DNA of 64,000 bases, from contig NZ_CP126970.1 in assembly GCF_030252185.1 (NCBI RefSeq), forward strand, positions 930,001 through 994,000, given 5' to 3'. Positions 22,527 to 30,217 of this stretch are shown in pieces. The translations under genes and the position numbers were made by a program. Numbering within the stretch: position 1 is the stretch's first letter; every line of letters starts with the position of its first letter. The notes below the pieces were generated by a model. The model made no database searches and was not told the DNA's origin. It was given only the letters and a program-made list of their open reading frames with translations. This DNA comes from Corynebacterium suedekumii (GTDB lineage: Bacteria > Actinomycetota > Actinomycetes > Mycobacteriales > Mycobacteriaceae).

Positions 22527-23461
22527 TGTGCCACCTCCTGCCACCAGGACCCGTCTCTGACCAACGTTTCATGCCACGACCACACCGGGTGAGCCTCAGT
22601 CGGCAGCTCCTCGTCGAGCCCCTCAACGGCGGCGATGATCTGTTCCACCACCTCATCGAGGTGATACCGCACACAACTGCCCGTGTACCGCAGCACCCGG
22701 TACCCCCGACGCGTGGCATAGTTCGCCTTCCACCGGTCCCGGATGAACGTCTCCCGGTTCTCCGCCGAGTGGAACCGGTACCCGTCGACCTCGACTATGA
22801 CCCTGCCCTCCTCAATGACACCGTCGAAGAAGTACCCGCCGATCTGCCGGTTCTGGTCCACGCGGATACCGCGCGCCCGGAGCTCCCGGAACACTTGCCG
22901 CTCCGCGTCGCTGTCCGCGCCGATGGAGGCTCGGGCGATGAGGTGCCGCAGGCGGGCGGGTACCCGGGAGATCGTCCCCATCTCCGCCTCGAGGGCGATC
23001 TTCCCCGCCCGGCCGGCGTAGCGGTCCTCGAGGTGAGCGATGAGATCAGCATCAGACATGTCTTCGGCATCTGCCACCGACACCGCGCCCAACGTCACCT
23101 TGAGGCCCCTGACGTGCTGGAAGCGGATGGCCTTCCGGCGGCGAAGGGTGAGGGTTGCCGGGCCGGAGAGAGACTTCCCGGGGAGGACGACAGCCTGGAC
23201 CGGCAGGGTGATCTCCCGGCCCTCATGCAGTTCCAGCGCGGTCCTGCCGGTGAACACCAGCGCCGGTCGCCGGTGGCACAACGCCCGCAGCAGCAGGTCT
23301 CCCTCGGGCGGCGACGTGGTGAAGACGCCCTGTTCCACCCGGTACAGGCGGCCGGTGCGGACGAGGCGCTCGATCTGTTTCTGGTTCAGCCCTCGGTCGC
23401 GCAGCATCGCCGTATCGACGATTGCGTGTTCCCGAGGGTCTCCGACGTGACTGGTGCTCAT
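22523..23461 (-). CDS. AbiEi-like / DUF559 nuclease-fold protein
   Basis: A 312-residue protein. The N-terminal 50 residues resemble the winged-helix of AbiEi-type antitoxins (LRDRGLNQKQIERLVRTGRLYRV). The C-terminus has a restriction-endonuclease-like DUF559 core (VDQNRQIGGYFFDGVIEEGR, then VIVEVDGYRFHSAENRETF, then RGYRVLRYTG). The D and E-x-D residues fit a PD-(D/E)XK site. Its role is unknown; such proteins are common in actinobacteria. The ATG at 23461 has AAGGGGG upstream. It sits between wzt and glfT1 and its stop overlaps the glfT1 start, so the two are translationally coupled. Confidence 0.75.
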   Translation of the reverse strand: MSTSHVGDPREHAIVDTAMLRDRGLNQKQIERLVRTGRLYRVEQGVFTTSPPEGDLLLRALCHRRPALVFTGRTALELHEGREITLPVQAVVLPGKSLSGPATLTLRRRKAIRFQHVRGLKVTLGAVSVADAEDMSDADLIAHLEDRYAGRAGKIALEAEMGTISRVPARLRHLIARASIGADSDAERQVFRELRARGIRVDQNRQIGGYFFDGVIEEGRVIVEVDGYRFHSAENRETFIRDRWKANYATRRGYRVLRYTGSCVRYHLDEVVEQIIAAVEGLDEELPTEAHPVWSWHETLVRDGSWWQEVAQ

Positions 23462-23521
23462 GAAAAATCCCCCTTGGCGGCATCCTAGAGGAGCGCGGAG
23501 TGGAGCGCGCGGCAAGGGAGA

Positions 23522-23588
23522 TGTCGATCGCCGGTGAACAATGCCCGAAAATGGGTCCGCCGTCCCGGAAGTTCACCGGCGATCGACA
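23522..23588. repeat. long intergenic inverted repeat
   Basis: Two perfect 18-base arms (TGTCGATCGCCGGTGAAC at 23522-23539 and its complement at 23571-23588) around a 31-base centre. It lies between wzt and the DUF559-type gene. It is longer than a normal terminator and its arms resemble the palindrome at 39030. Confidence 0.75.
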
Positions 23589-23624
23589 CATTCGGGCGTG
23601 CAGCGGACCTTTTCCGGTCGGCAG

Positions 23625-24437
23625 CTACGCGGAACCCGGTTCCTCGGACCCCTCTTCGTCGAAGCGCTGGAGCAGGGAGCGGACGTAGTCGCCGGCGCCC
23701 TTGCCCTCGTAGGCCTCCACCACTTCATCCACCAACCCAGCCTCGCGGATTTCGCCGTGGTCGATCCACAGGGCGGTGTTGCACAGCTGGGCGAGGAAGT
23801 CGTTGGAGTGGGAAGCGAAGACGAGGATGCCGGAGCGTTTCACCAGTTCCTGGAGGCGGACGCGGGCCTTGGCCATGAAGGCGGCGTCGACGGCGCCGAT
23901 GCCTTCGTCGAGCAGCAGGATCTCGGGTTCGATGGAGGTGACCACGCCGAGGGCGAGGCGGACGCGCATGCCGGTAGAGTAGGTGCGCAGGGGCATGTTG
24001 AGGTATTCGCCGAGTTCGGAGAATTCGGCGATCTCGTCGATCTTGGCCTTCATCTGTTTTCGGGTCTGGCCGAGGAAGAGGCCGCGGATGATGATGTTCT
24101 CGTAGCCGGAGATCTCGGGGTCCATGCCCACGCCGAGGTCGAAGACGGGGGCGACGCGGCCGCGGATGTGGGCGGAGCCGCGGGTGGGTTCGTAGATGCC
24201 GGACAGCAGCCGCAGGAGGGTGGATTTGCCGGCGCCGTTGTGGCCGACGAGGCCGACGCGGTCGCCTTCGCGGAGGTGGAGGTTGATGTCGCGGAGTGCC
24301 TCGACGACGACGGTGTTGTCGCTGTTGCGGCCGATGGCGCCGCCGGCGGTGGACAGCAGGGCCTTCTTCATGGAGCGGGACTTGGCGTCGAAGATGGGGA
24401 AGTCGACGCAGGCGTTGTAGGTGTCGATGGATACCAA
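23625..24437 (-). CDS. wzt: galactan/O-antigen-type ABC exporter ATPase (Wzt/RfbE-like)
   Basis: A 270-residue ABC ATPase of the polysaccharide export class. Walker A is GHNGAGKST, the signature is YSTGMRVRLALG, and Walker B is EILLLDEG. With the adjacent permease it should flip the lipid-linked galactan precursor across the membrane, as proposed for mycobacterial Rv3781/Rv3783. There is no C-terminal carbohydrate-binding domain like that of some Wzt proteins. The start is a TTG at 24437 preceded by AGGAG at good spacing. It begins 10 bp after the permease stop. Confidence 0.9.
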   Translation of the reverse strand: MVSIDTYNACVDFPIFDAKSRSMKKALLSTAGGAIGRNSDNTVVVEALRDINLHLREGDRVGLVGHNGAGKSTLLRLLSGIYEPTRGSAHIRGRVAPVFDLGVGMDPEISGYENIIIRGLFLGQTRKQMKAKIDEIAEFSELGEYLNMPLRTYSTGMRVRLALGVVTSIEPEILLLDEGIGAVDAAFMAKARVRLQELVKRSGILVFASHSNDFLAQLCNTALWIDHGEIREAGLVDEVVEAYEGKGAGDYVRSLLQRFDEEGSEEPGSA

Positions 24438-24447
24438 GGCTTTTCTC

Positions 24448-25344
24448 CTATACCCAGTAGCTGACGCGGAAGCGCCACTGCTTCATGGCCAGCAGGGCGA
24501 GGACGAGGCCGACGAGGGTGCAGCCGAGGACGATCCACCAGTGATAGGCGGCGATGGGTTCGCCGATCATGGGGGCGCGGACGATCTCCAGGTAGTGGAA
24601 CAGGGGGTTGATCTCGGCGAGCAGGGCGCGCTGGGCGATGTCACCGCCCTGTTCCTTGAGGGTCTGGGTGGTCCACACGATGGGGGTGACGTAGAACAGC
24701 AGCTGGGTCATGGCCTCGAGCAGCGGGGCGACGTCGCGGTAGCGGGTGGCCACGATGCCGAAGAACATGGTCACCCACACGCCGTTGAGGATGAGCAGGG
24801 CCATGCCCGGGATGGCGAGCAGGACCTCCCAACCCAGGTCGCGGGGGAAGATGAGCATGAGGACGACCCAGATGACCAGGTTGTGGGCGAGGAACAGGGC
24901 CTGGCGCCAGACGAGTCGGTAGACGTGCACCGACAGGGCGGAGGGGAGCTGTTTGATCAGTCCCTCGTTGTCGATGAAGATGTCGGCGCCGTCCTTGATG
25001 CAGCCGGAGATGAATCCCCACATGATCAGGCCGACGGTGACGTGGGGGAGGAAGTCGGCCAGCGGGATCTGGAAGAGCATGGAGTACAGCAGGCCGAGGG
25101 CCAGGGCCATGACGCCGGTGGCGATGGTGATCCACAGCGGGCCGAGCGTGGAGCGTCGGTAGCGCTGTTTGATGTCCTGCCAACCCAGCTGCAGCCACAG
25201 CTCGTGCTGCTGGAATCCGCGGACGAGGTCGCGCCATGCCGCGGCGAAGGTCGTGGATCGGGAGGCCGGGACATCGGTGTCGGTGGTCCCGGTCATCCGG
25301 GCGATGTCGGCGGCCAGGTCTCGGGTGGGGGATGGTTCCTGCAC
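24448..25344 (-). CDS. wzm: polysaccharide ABC exporter permease (Wzm/RfbD-like)
   Basis: A 298-residue ABC-2 type permease with six predicted helices. The N-terminal amphipathic part QLGWQDIKQRYRRSTLGPLW is typical of Wzm proteins. It pairs with the following wzt gene to export lipid-linked galactan. The start is not certain: GTG at 25344 (MQEPSPTRDL) is used, GTG at 25353 is as likely, and an ATG inside at MTGTTDTDVP would shorten it. The upstream 245 bp are shared with the divergent aminotransferase-like gene and hold the promoters. Confidence 0.88.
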   Translation of the reverse strand: MQEPSPTRDLAADIARMTGTTDTDVPASRSTTFAAAWRDLVRGFQQHELWLQLGWQDIKQRYRRSTLGPLWITIATGVMALALGLLYSMLFQIPLADFLPHVTVGLIMWGFISGCIKDGADIFIDNEGLIKQLPSALSVHVYRLVWRQALFLAHNLVIWVVLMLIFPRDLGWEVLLAIPGMALLILNGVWVTMFFGIVATRYRDVAPLLEAMTQLLFYVTPIVWTTQTLKEQGGDIAQRALLAEINPLFHYLEIVRAPMIGEPIAAYHWWIVLGCTLVGLVLALLAMKQWRFRVSYWV

Positions 25345-25589
25345 ATCTAACACCCTAACCCCGCGCGGTCGTGGGGCCGGTATTCCGCGGTGGTTCCGCC
25401 ACCGCCCGTGACCTCCGCAGTTGGCTGAATGGAGGCTGAGAAGACCCAGGCCGAAATCTGGCAGAATCGACCGGATAACTTGCCCTGACATGCACTTTTC
25501 TTCATCTCGGGGGTGACGGTGCATCGCCGGGCGAGACGGTGCATACTGGGTTGTCGAAGCAGTCGGTCACAACAGAGGAGGCGCCCAGG

Positions 25590-26792
25590 ATGGTGCTTGA
25601 TGTCGCGAGCATCCGTGGGCAGTACGCCTCGCTCGGCGGCGGGTGGACCTACCTCAACGCCCATGACTGCCCCCAGGTGCCGGAGCGGGTCGCCGCGGCC
25701 ATCGCGCGGTCCGTCCGTCTGGCCCCGTGCATGGCGGACGTCGAGTCCCCTTCGGGTCTGCATTCCCGCCCGCGTGCGGCGGGTCGCCTCGAAGGTGGTT
25801 CGCTTATCGACGCCGCCCGGGTCGCCGTCGCCGATCTCTGCGGCGCCACCGCGGACCGCGTCGTCCTCGGCCCGAGCCTGCCGGCTCTGTATCAGACCCT
25901 GATCCGGTCGATGCGTCCGCTGCTGCGCCACAACTCCTCGATGGTGCTCTCCCGGCTGGACGCCCCGGAACTCAACCATGTCCTCCGGGGTGCCCCGGCG
26001 AGGATCACCTGGGCGCAGCCCGACCTGGGGACGGGTCAGTTACCGGCGTCGCAGTACGGGGAGCTGGTGGACGGGTCGACGCGGTTGGTGGCGTTGTCGG
26101 CGGCGCAGGGGCGTATCGGCACGGTGGCCCCCGTCGCGGAGATCATCGAGCAGACCCGTGCCCGGTCGCGGGCCTGGGTGCTCGTCGACGCCTCGGCCTA
26201 CGCCGCCTACCGGCCCCTCGACGTGGATGACTGGGACGCTGACATCGTCGCCGTGGATCTCGCCGCCCTCGGTGGTCCGCAGGTGGCGGCCCTGGTGCTC
26301 CGGGACACCTACATGTACAAGCGCATCGATCCGGGTCTGGAGTCCCCGGTCGCCCCGTCGCTGGCCGGTGGCGCCCCCGCGGTGGTGGACCACCTCGCCG
26401 CGATGGTGGAGGGGTCCGGTACCCGTCGCACCCGTCTGGTGCACTCCATGGGGCAGCTGCAGACTCACCTGCAGGGCCTGTTCGATGACCTGGTCGACCT
26501 GCTGGAGAGCCGCTACACGGTTCACATCCTGGGGGTGTCCGGGGAGGCCGGTGACGGCGGATTCGGCAACCGGATCCCGCGGCTGTCCTTCGGTGTGCGG
26601 GGCGTGCCGGCCGAGACGGTCCACCAGCGGCTGCTGGACAACGGACTGGTCACGTCGATGCTGCCCGCCGACCCTGTATTCACCGAGATGGGCGTCGACG
26701 AGGTCGGCGGTGCGGTGACCGTGTCGTTGTCGCCGTTCACCACCCGCCACGACATCGAGCAGCTCGCCCGCGTCGTGGCGTCCCTCGCCTAG
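25590..26792 (+). CDS. aminotransferase class V-fold protein lacking the PLP lysine
   Basis: A 400-residue protein with the fold of cysteine desulfurase-like aminotransferases, comparable to mycobacterial Rv3778c in the same neighbourhood. The Asp that contacts the pyridine nitrogen is present (WVLVDASAY). The usual S-x-HK-x-x-GP motif reads VDLAALGGPQ, so the His-Lys pair is Ala-Ala. If my alignment is right, it cannot bind pyridoxal phosphate covalently and may have a non-enzymatic or changed role. The ATG at 25590 has GAGGAG ten bases upstream. Its stop overlaps the convergent oxidoreductase stop. Confidence 0.8.
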   Translation: MVLDVASIRGQYASLGGGWTYLNAHDCPQVPERVAAAIARSVRLAPCMADVESPSGLHSRPRAAGRLEGGSLIDAARVAVADLCGATADRVVLGPSLPALYQTLIRSMRPLLRHNSSMVLSRLDAPELNHVLRGAPARITWAQPDLGTGQLPASQYGELVDGSTRLVALSAAQGRIGTVAPVAEIIEQTRARSRAWVLVDASAYAAYRPLDVDDWDADIVAVDLAALGGPQVAALVLRDTYMYKRIDPGLESPVAPSLAGGAPAVVDHLAAMVEGSGTRRTRLVHSMGQLQTHLQGLFDDLVDLLESRYTVHILGVSGEAGDGGFGNRIPRLSFGVRGVPAETVHQRLLDNGLVTSMLPADPVFTEMGVDEVGGAVTVSLSPFTTRHDIEQLARVVASLA

Positions 26793-27754
26793 ACTTCCCC
26801 GACCTCCAGCACGATCTTGCCGGTGACCTCGCCGGAATCCAGCAGCGCGTGGGCCTTCGCGGCGTCCGCCAGCGGCAGGGTGGTGTGGATGTGGTGGGTG
26901 ACGCGGCCGTCGTCAAGCAGGGGCCAGACGTTCTCCACGGTGGAACGGACCACCTCCGCCTTGCTCTCGACGGAGCGGGCGCGCAGCGTCGTGCCGCGGA
27001 CGCTGAGGCGGCGCGGCAGCAGTGCGCCGAGGTTGATCTCGGCCTTCCGGCCGCCCTGCATGCCGATGATGACCAGCTGGCCGTCCACGTTGAGGGATTT
27101 GAGGTTCTGCTCGAGGTACTTCGCGCCCATGATGTCGAGGATGACGTCGCACCTGCCCGTGAGCTCCTCGGCGAAATCCTGCTCCTTGTAGTTGATGAGG
27201 ATGTCCGCCCCCAGCTTCCGGCAGGTCTCGAGCTTCTCCGCCGAGCCAGCCGTCACCGCGACGGTGGCGCCGAGCTGCTTGCACAGCTGGATGGCGAAGG
27301 TGCCGATGCCGCCCGCACCACCGTGCAGCAGCACCGTCTGCCCCTCGCGCACACCGGCGAGCATGCCCAGGTTCGACCACACGGTGCAGGCGACCTCCAC
27401 GACCGCGGCCGCCTCCGACAGGGAGTAACCCTCCGGGATGGGCAGGAGCTGGCCCTCCGGGACGGCGACGTACTCGGCGTAGCCACCGCCGGAGAGCAGG
27501 CAGGCCACCTCCTCGCCCGTGGTGCGGCCGGTGGTGCCCGGGTCCTCGATGACGCCGGCGCACTCCAGGCCGATGATCTCGGAGGCGCCCTTCGGTGGCG
27601 GGTAGTTGCCCTTGGCCTGCAACAGGTCGGCCCGGTTCACGCTGGTCGCATGCACCTTGACCAGGACTTCGCCGTCCCGGAGCTGCGGGGTGTCCACCTC
27701 GGTGAGTTCGAGGGAGGAGGGATCGTCGGGATTGGTTACGGTGATTGCCTTCAT
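26789..27754 (-). CDS. zinc-independent NAD(P)H:quinone oxidoreductase, MDR superfamily
   Basis: A 321-residue medium-chain reductase of the QOR type. It has the N-terminal GroES-like fold (VLVKVHATSVNRADLLQAKG) and the nucleotide-binding motif LHGGAGGIGTFAIQLCKQLG. The zinc-binding Cys/His set of alcohol dehydrogenases is absent. It resembles the PIG3/Rv3777 group, which reduces quinones or other electrophiles with NADPH. The ATG at 27754 is the natural start. It overlaps the convergent upstream gene by four bases. Confidence 0.88.
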   Translation of the reverse strand: MKAITVTNPDDPSSLELTEVDTPQLRDGEVLVKVHATSVNRADLLQAKGNYPPPKGASEIIGLECAGVIEDPGTTGRTTGEEVACLLSGGGYAEYVAVPEGQLLPIPEGYSLSEAAAVVEVACTVWSNLGMLAGVREGQTVLLHGGAGGIGTFAIQLCKQLGATVAVTAGSAEKLETCRKLGADILINYKEQDFAEELTGRCDVILDIMGAKYLEQNLKSLNVDGQLVIIGMQGGRKAEINLGALLPRRLSVRGTTLRARSVESKAEVVRSTVENVWPLLDDGRVTHHIHTTLPLADAAKAHALLDSGEVTGKIVLEVGEV

Positions 27755-27839
27755 GTCCTCCCAGGGTAGGGAAATTCCCGGCTGCCCGAGCAGGTCGGGT
27801 AAGCTCCCTGGGTGTCGTCGGCTCCGGTCGGCGGTGTGA

Positions 27840-27924
27840 GGAGACGTGGCAGAGCGGCCGAATGCACTGGTCTTGAAAACCAGCGAGGGTCACACCTCCG
27901 CGGGTTCAAATCCCGCCGTCTCCG
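27840..27924 (+). tRNA. tRNA-Ser(UGA)
   Basis: Class II tRNA with acceptor stem GGAGACG/CGTCTCC, anticodon loop CTTGAAA (anticodon TGA), a long variable arm and a GGTTCAAATC T-loop. It reads UCA codons. CCA is not encoded. Confidence 0.96.
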
Positions 27925-27933
27925 CGCAGTCCT

Positions 27934-27964
27934 CCGCCCCCGCACCTCTCGGTGACGGGGGCGG
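27934..27964 (+). terminator. hairpin after tRNA-Ser(UGA)
   Basis: CCGCCCCCGCACC pairs with GGTG-A-CGGGGGCGG around a TCTC loop, ten bases after the tRNA. No strong U-run follows. Confidence 0.65.
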
Positions 27965-27981
27965 TGGTGTGTCAGGCAGGG

Positions 27982-28104
27982 TCAGGCAGGGGACGTGTCG
28001 AGGAACATCATGAAGAACTCGAACACGCTCGACGTGACGAGCATGTGCTGCAGCCCATCGAGCATGGGCTGCGGGGTGATGCTGGACAGGGTGTTGAGCC
28101 ACAT
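27982..28104 (-). CDS. 40-aa hydrophobic peptide
   Basis: A 40-residue peptide beginning MWLNTLSSITPQPMLDGLQ and ending FFMMFLDTSPA. It has no Cys, Lys or Arg, a slight negative charge and a methionine-rich hydrophobic end. The ATG at 28104 has GGAAGGAGT upstream, one of the best ribosome binding sites in the window, which argues that it is translated. It may be a mycomembrane or secreted peptide of the same general kind as those at 18618, 61498 and 61939. Function is unknown. Confidence 0.65.
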   Translation of the reverse strand: MWLNTLSSITPQPMLDGLQHMLVTSSVFEFFMMFLDTSPA

Positions 28105-28159
28105 GGGGTACTCCTTCCTTCCGGTTGGTGACGTGGGTCACCAACCTTAGTGCACCCGG

Positions 28160-29248
28160 TCAGCCCTGTCGGTCCAACCAGGCGTCGATGCCGCCGGCCA
28201 GGCTCACCGGCCCGGTGATGCCTCGGGAGGCCAGGGCGGCGACGGCCCGGGCCGAACGGACGCCACCGGCGCAGTAGATGACCACGGGTCGATCGGTGGT
28301 CAGTTCCGGCGGGTCCGTTCCTTCCAGGACCTCGCCCAGCGGGCGGTTGACGGCGCCGGGGATACGGAAGTTGGCGTACTCGTCGGGTTCGCGGACGTCG
28401 ATGAGCACCGCGTCGTCGGGGATGCAGGTGACCTCGGCGACGCTGACCACCATCGGCGCGGCGGTGACCTGGGCCGGCGGGTCCTCGGTACGCAGCCGCT
28501 CGACGGTGTCGGCGGAACCGGTCACGGGGATGTACTCCCAGCGGCCGGTCAGGGAGGAGAAGTAACCGAGGGTGCCCAGCAGGGGCTCGCCGATCCCGGT
28601 GAGCAGCTTGATGGCCTCCATGGCCATCGCGGAACCGACGATGCCCACCACCGGCCCGAGCACGCCGGCCTGCGCACAGCTGGGGACCTCACCGGGGGCC
28701 GGCGGGGTGGGGAAGAGATCGTCGTAGACGGGGCCGCGGCCGGCGTGGAAGACGGTGAGCTGGGCGTCGAAACCGAGGATGGAGGCCCACACATGCGGGA
28801 TGTCCAGGCGGGCGCACGCGGCGGAGACGATGTGGCGGGTGTCGAAGTTGTCGGTGCCGTCGAGGACGACGTCGGCCTCACGCAGCACGTCGAGGGCGGT
28901 GTCCCAGGTCAGCCGCTCCGCCACGACGGAGACCTCAATGTCCGGGTTGAGCGCGAGCATCTGCTCGCGGGCGGACCCGGCCTTGGGCGTGCCGATGCGG
29001 TCGGTGGTGTGGATGACCTGCCGGTGCAGGTTGGACAGGTCGACGACGTCATCGTCGATGACGGTGACGTGCCCCACGCCGGCGCCGGCCAGGTAGAGCA
29101 GGGCGGGGGAGCCGAGGCCACCGGCACCGACGACGGCGACATGGGAGTCCAGCAGCTTCCCCTGGCCGGGGCGACCGAACCCACCGAGGGTGATCTGGCG
29201 GCGGTAGCGGGCGATGTGTTCCGGTGTCAGGTCGCTGTGCCCGGTCAT
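28160..29248 (-). CDS. moeB: MoeB/ThiF-type adenylyltransferase fused to a rhodanese domain
   Basis: A 362-residue protein. The E1-like domain has VVGAGGLGSPALLYLAGAGV (nucleotide site), DLSNLHRQV and DGTDNFDTR. A C-terminal rhodanese domain begins near residue 265 with VLIDVREPDEYANFRIPGAV and has the active-site loop YCAGGVRSA. It should adenylate and help sulfurylate the C-terminal Gly-Gly of MoaD for molybdopterin synthesis. The ATG at 29248 overlaps the upstream stop as ATGA, which decides the start. Last gene of the minus-strand moeA-mogA/moaE-moeB operon. Confidence 0.93.
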   Translation of the reverse strand: MTGHSDLTPEHIARYRRQITLGGFGRPGQGKLLDSHVAVVGAGGLGSPALLYLAGAGVGHVTVIDDDVVDLSNLHRQVIHTTDRIGTPKAGSAREQMLALNPDIEVSVVAERLTWDTALDVLREADVVLDGTDNFDTRHIVSAACARLDIPHVWASILGFDAQLTVFHAGRGPVYDDLFPTPPAPGEVPSCAQAGVLGPVVGIVGSAMAMEAIKLLTGIGEPLLGTLGYFSSLTGRWEYIPVTGSADTVERLRTEDPPAQVTAAPMVVSVAEVTCIPDDAVLIDVREPDEYANFRIPGAVNRPLGEVLEGTDPPELTTDRPVVIYCAGGVRSARAVAALASRGITGPVSLAGGIDAWLDRQG

Positions 29249-30201
29249 TCCAGCCCCACCCACTGTTTGGCCCCGTCGGTGAGTTCCTGTTCCTTCCAGA
29301 TCGGCACCTCGGCCTTCACCCGGTCGGCCAGCGTCGAGCAGGCGGCGAAGGCGTCACCGCGGTGGGCGGCGGCGGCCACCACCGCGAAGGCGACCTCTCC
29401 GATGGCCAGGTCGCCGGTGCGGTGCGCGGTCCACAGGCGGGTGGTGGGGTGCGCCTGACTCACCGAGACCGCCACCTCCCCGATCACGGCGTCCGAGGTC
29501 GGGTGGGAGGAGTAGGACAGCGTGGCCACGCGCTGGCCGCCGTCGTGGTCACGGACCACACCCTCGAAGGTCACCAGGGCACCCATGGCGTCGGTGAGGG
29601 TGTCGCGCCGGGCCTGCGCCAGGAGGGGTTCGAGCGGCTCGTCGGTGATGAACGCGTCGAGGACCACGCCGGTCTGGTCCGCGACGTAGGCGGGATCGGC
29701 AGGCGCCCGGTCCGCGGCGTGGTCGTGCCCGGTCCGTGCCCCGGCCAGCTGGTCGAGGAGGTGGGTGAGCAGGGGCTGGAGCACCTCGCAGCCGTCGCGG
29801 ACACCGCCGGTGGAGCCCGGCAGGGTCATGACGAAGGTGTGTCCGACGATGCCGGCGACCGCGCGGGAGACCACGGCGGTGGGGGTGTGCTCCATGCCGC
29901 GGGCGAAGAAGGCGTGGACGATGCCGGGCAGCTCGCTGTCCAGGTGCGGGGTGACGGCGTCGACGGTGCGGTCGTCCGGGGTGACGCCGGTGCCGCCGGA
30001 GGTGAGTACCACGTCCGGGCGTTCACCGGTGAGGATGCGGTCGATGGTGGCGGGCATGTCGGCGTCGGGGACGACGAGGGCGTCGGGGGTGGTGAAGCCC
30101 AGCTCACGAAGGAAGGAGACGGCGATCGGGCCGGAACGGTCCGTGTACTCTCCGGCGGCCGCGCGGGTGGAGGCGACGATGACGAGTCCGGTGCGGGTCA
30201 T
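29245..30201 (-). CDS. fused MogA/MoaB molybdopterin adenylyltransferase and MoaE
   Basis: A 318-residue two-domain protein. Residues 1 to about 150 are a MogA/MoaB domain (VLTSGGTGVTPDDRTVDAV, then MTLPGSTGGVRDG). Residues about 170-318 are MoaE, the large molybdopterin synthase subunit (DAMGALVTFEGVVRDHDGG, then HRTGDLAIGEVAFAVVAAAA, with RVKAEVPIWKEQ near the end). MoaE converts precursor Z with MoaD, and MogA adenylates the product. Fusion of two non-consecutive steps is unusual but has parallels in corynebacteria. The ATG at 30201 lies 16 bp after moeA. Confidence 0.92.
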   Translation of the reverse strand: MTRTGLVIVASTRAAAGEYTDRSGPIAVSFLRELGFTTPDALVVPDADMPATIDRILTGERPDVVLTSGGTGVTPDDRTVDAVTPHLDSELPGIVHAFFARGMEHTPTAVVSRAVAGIVGHTFVMTLPGSTGGVRDGCEVLQPLLTHLLDQLAGARTGHDHAADRAPADPAYVADQTGVVLDAFITDEPLEPLLAQARRDTLTDAMGALVTFEGVVRDHDGGQRVATLSYSSHPTSDAVIGEVAVSVSQAHPTTRLWTAHRTGDLAIGEVAFAVVAAAAHRGDAFAACSTLADRVKAEVPIWKEQELTDGAKQWVGLE

Positions 30202-30217
30202 GGGGATCCGGGTCTCC

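Noticed and set aside
27971..27990. Tandem GTCAGGCAGG repeat as a regulatory element
   Set aside because: Only two copies, at the end of a small peptide gene. Chance duplication is enough to explain it.
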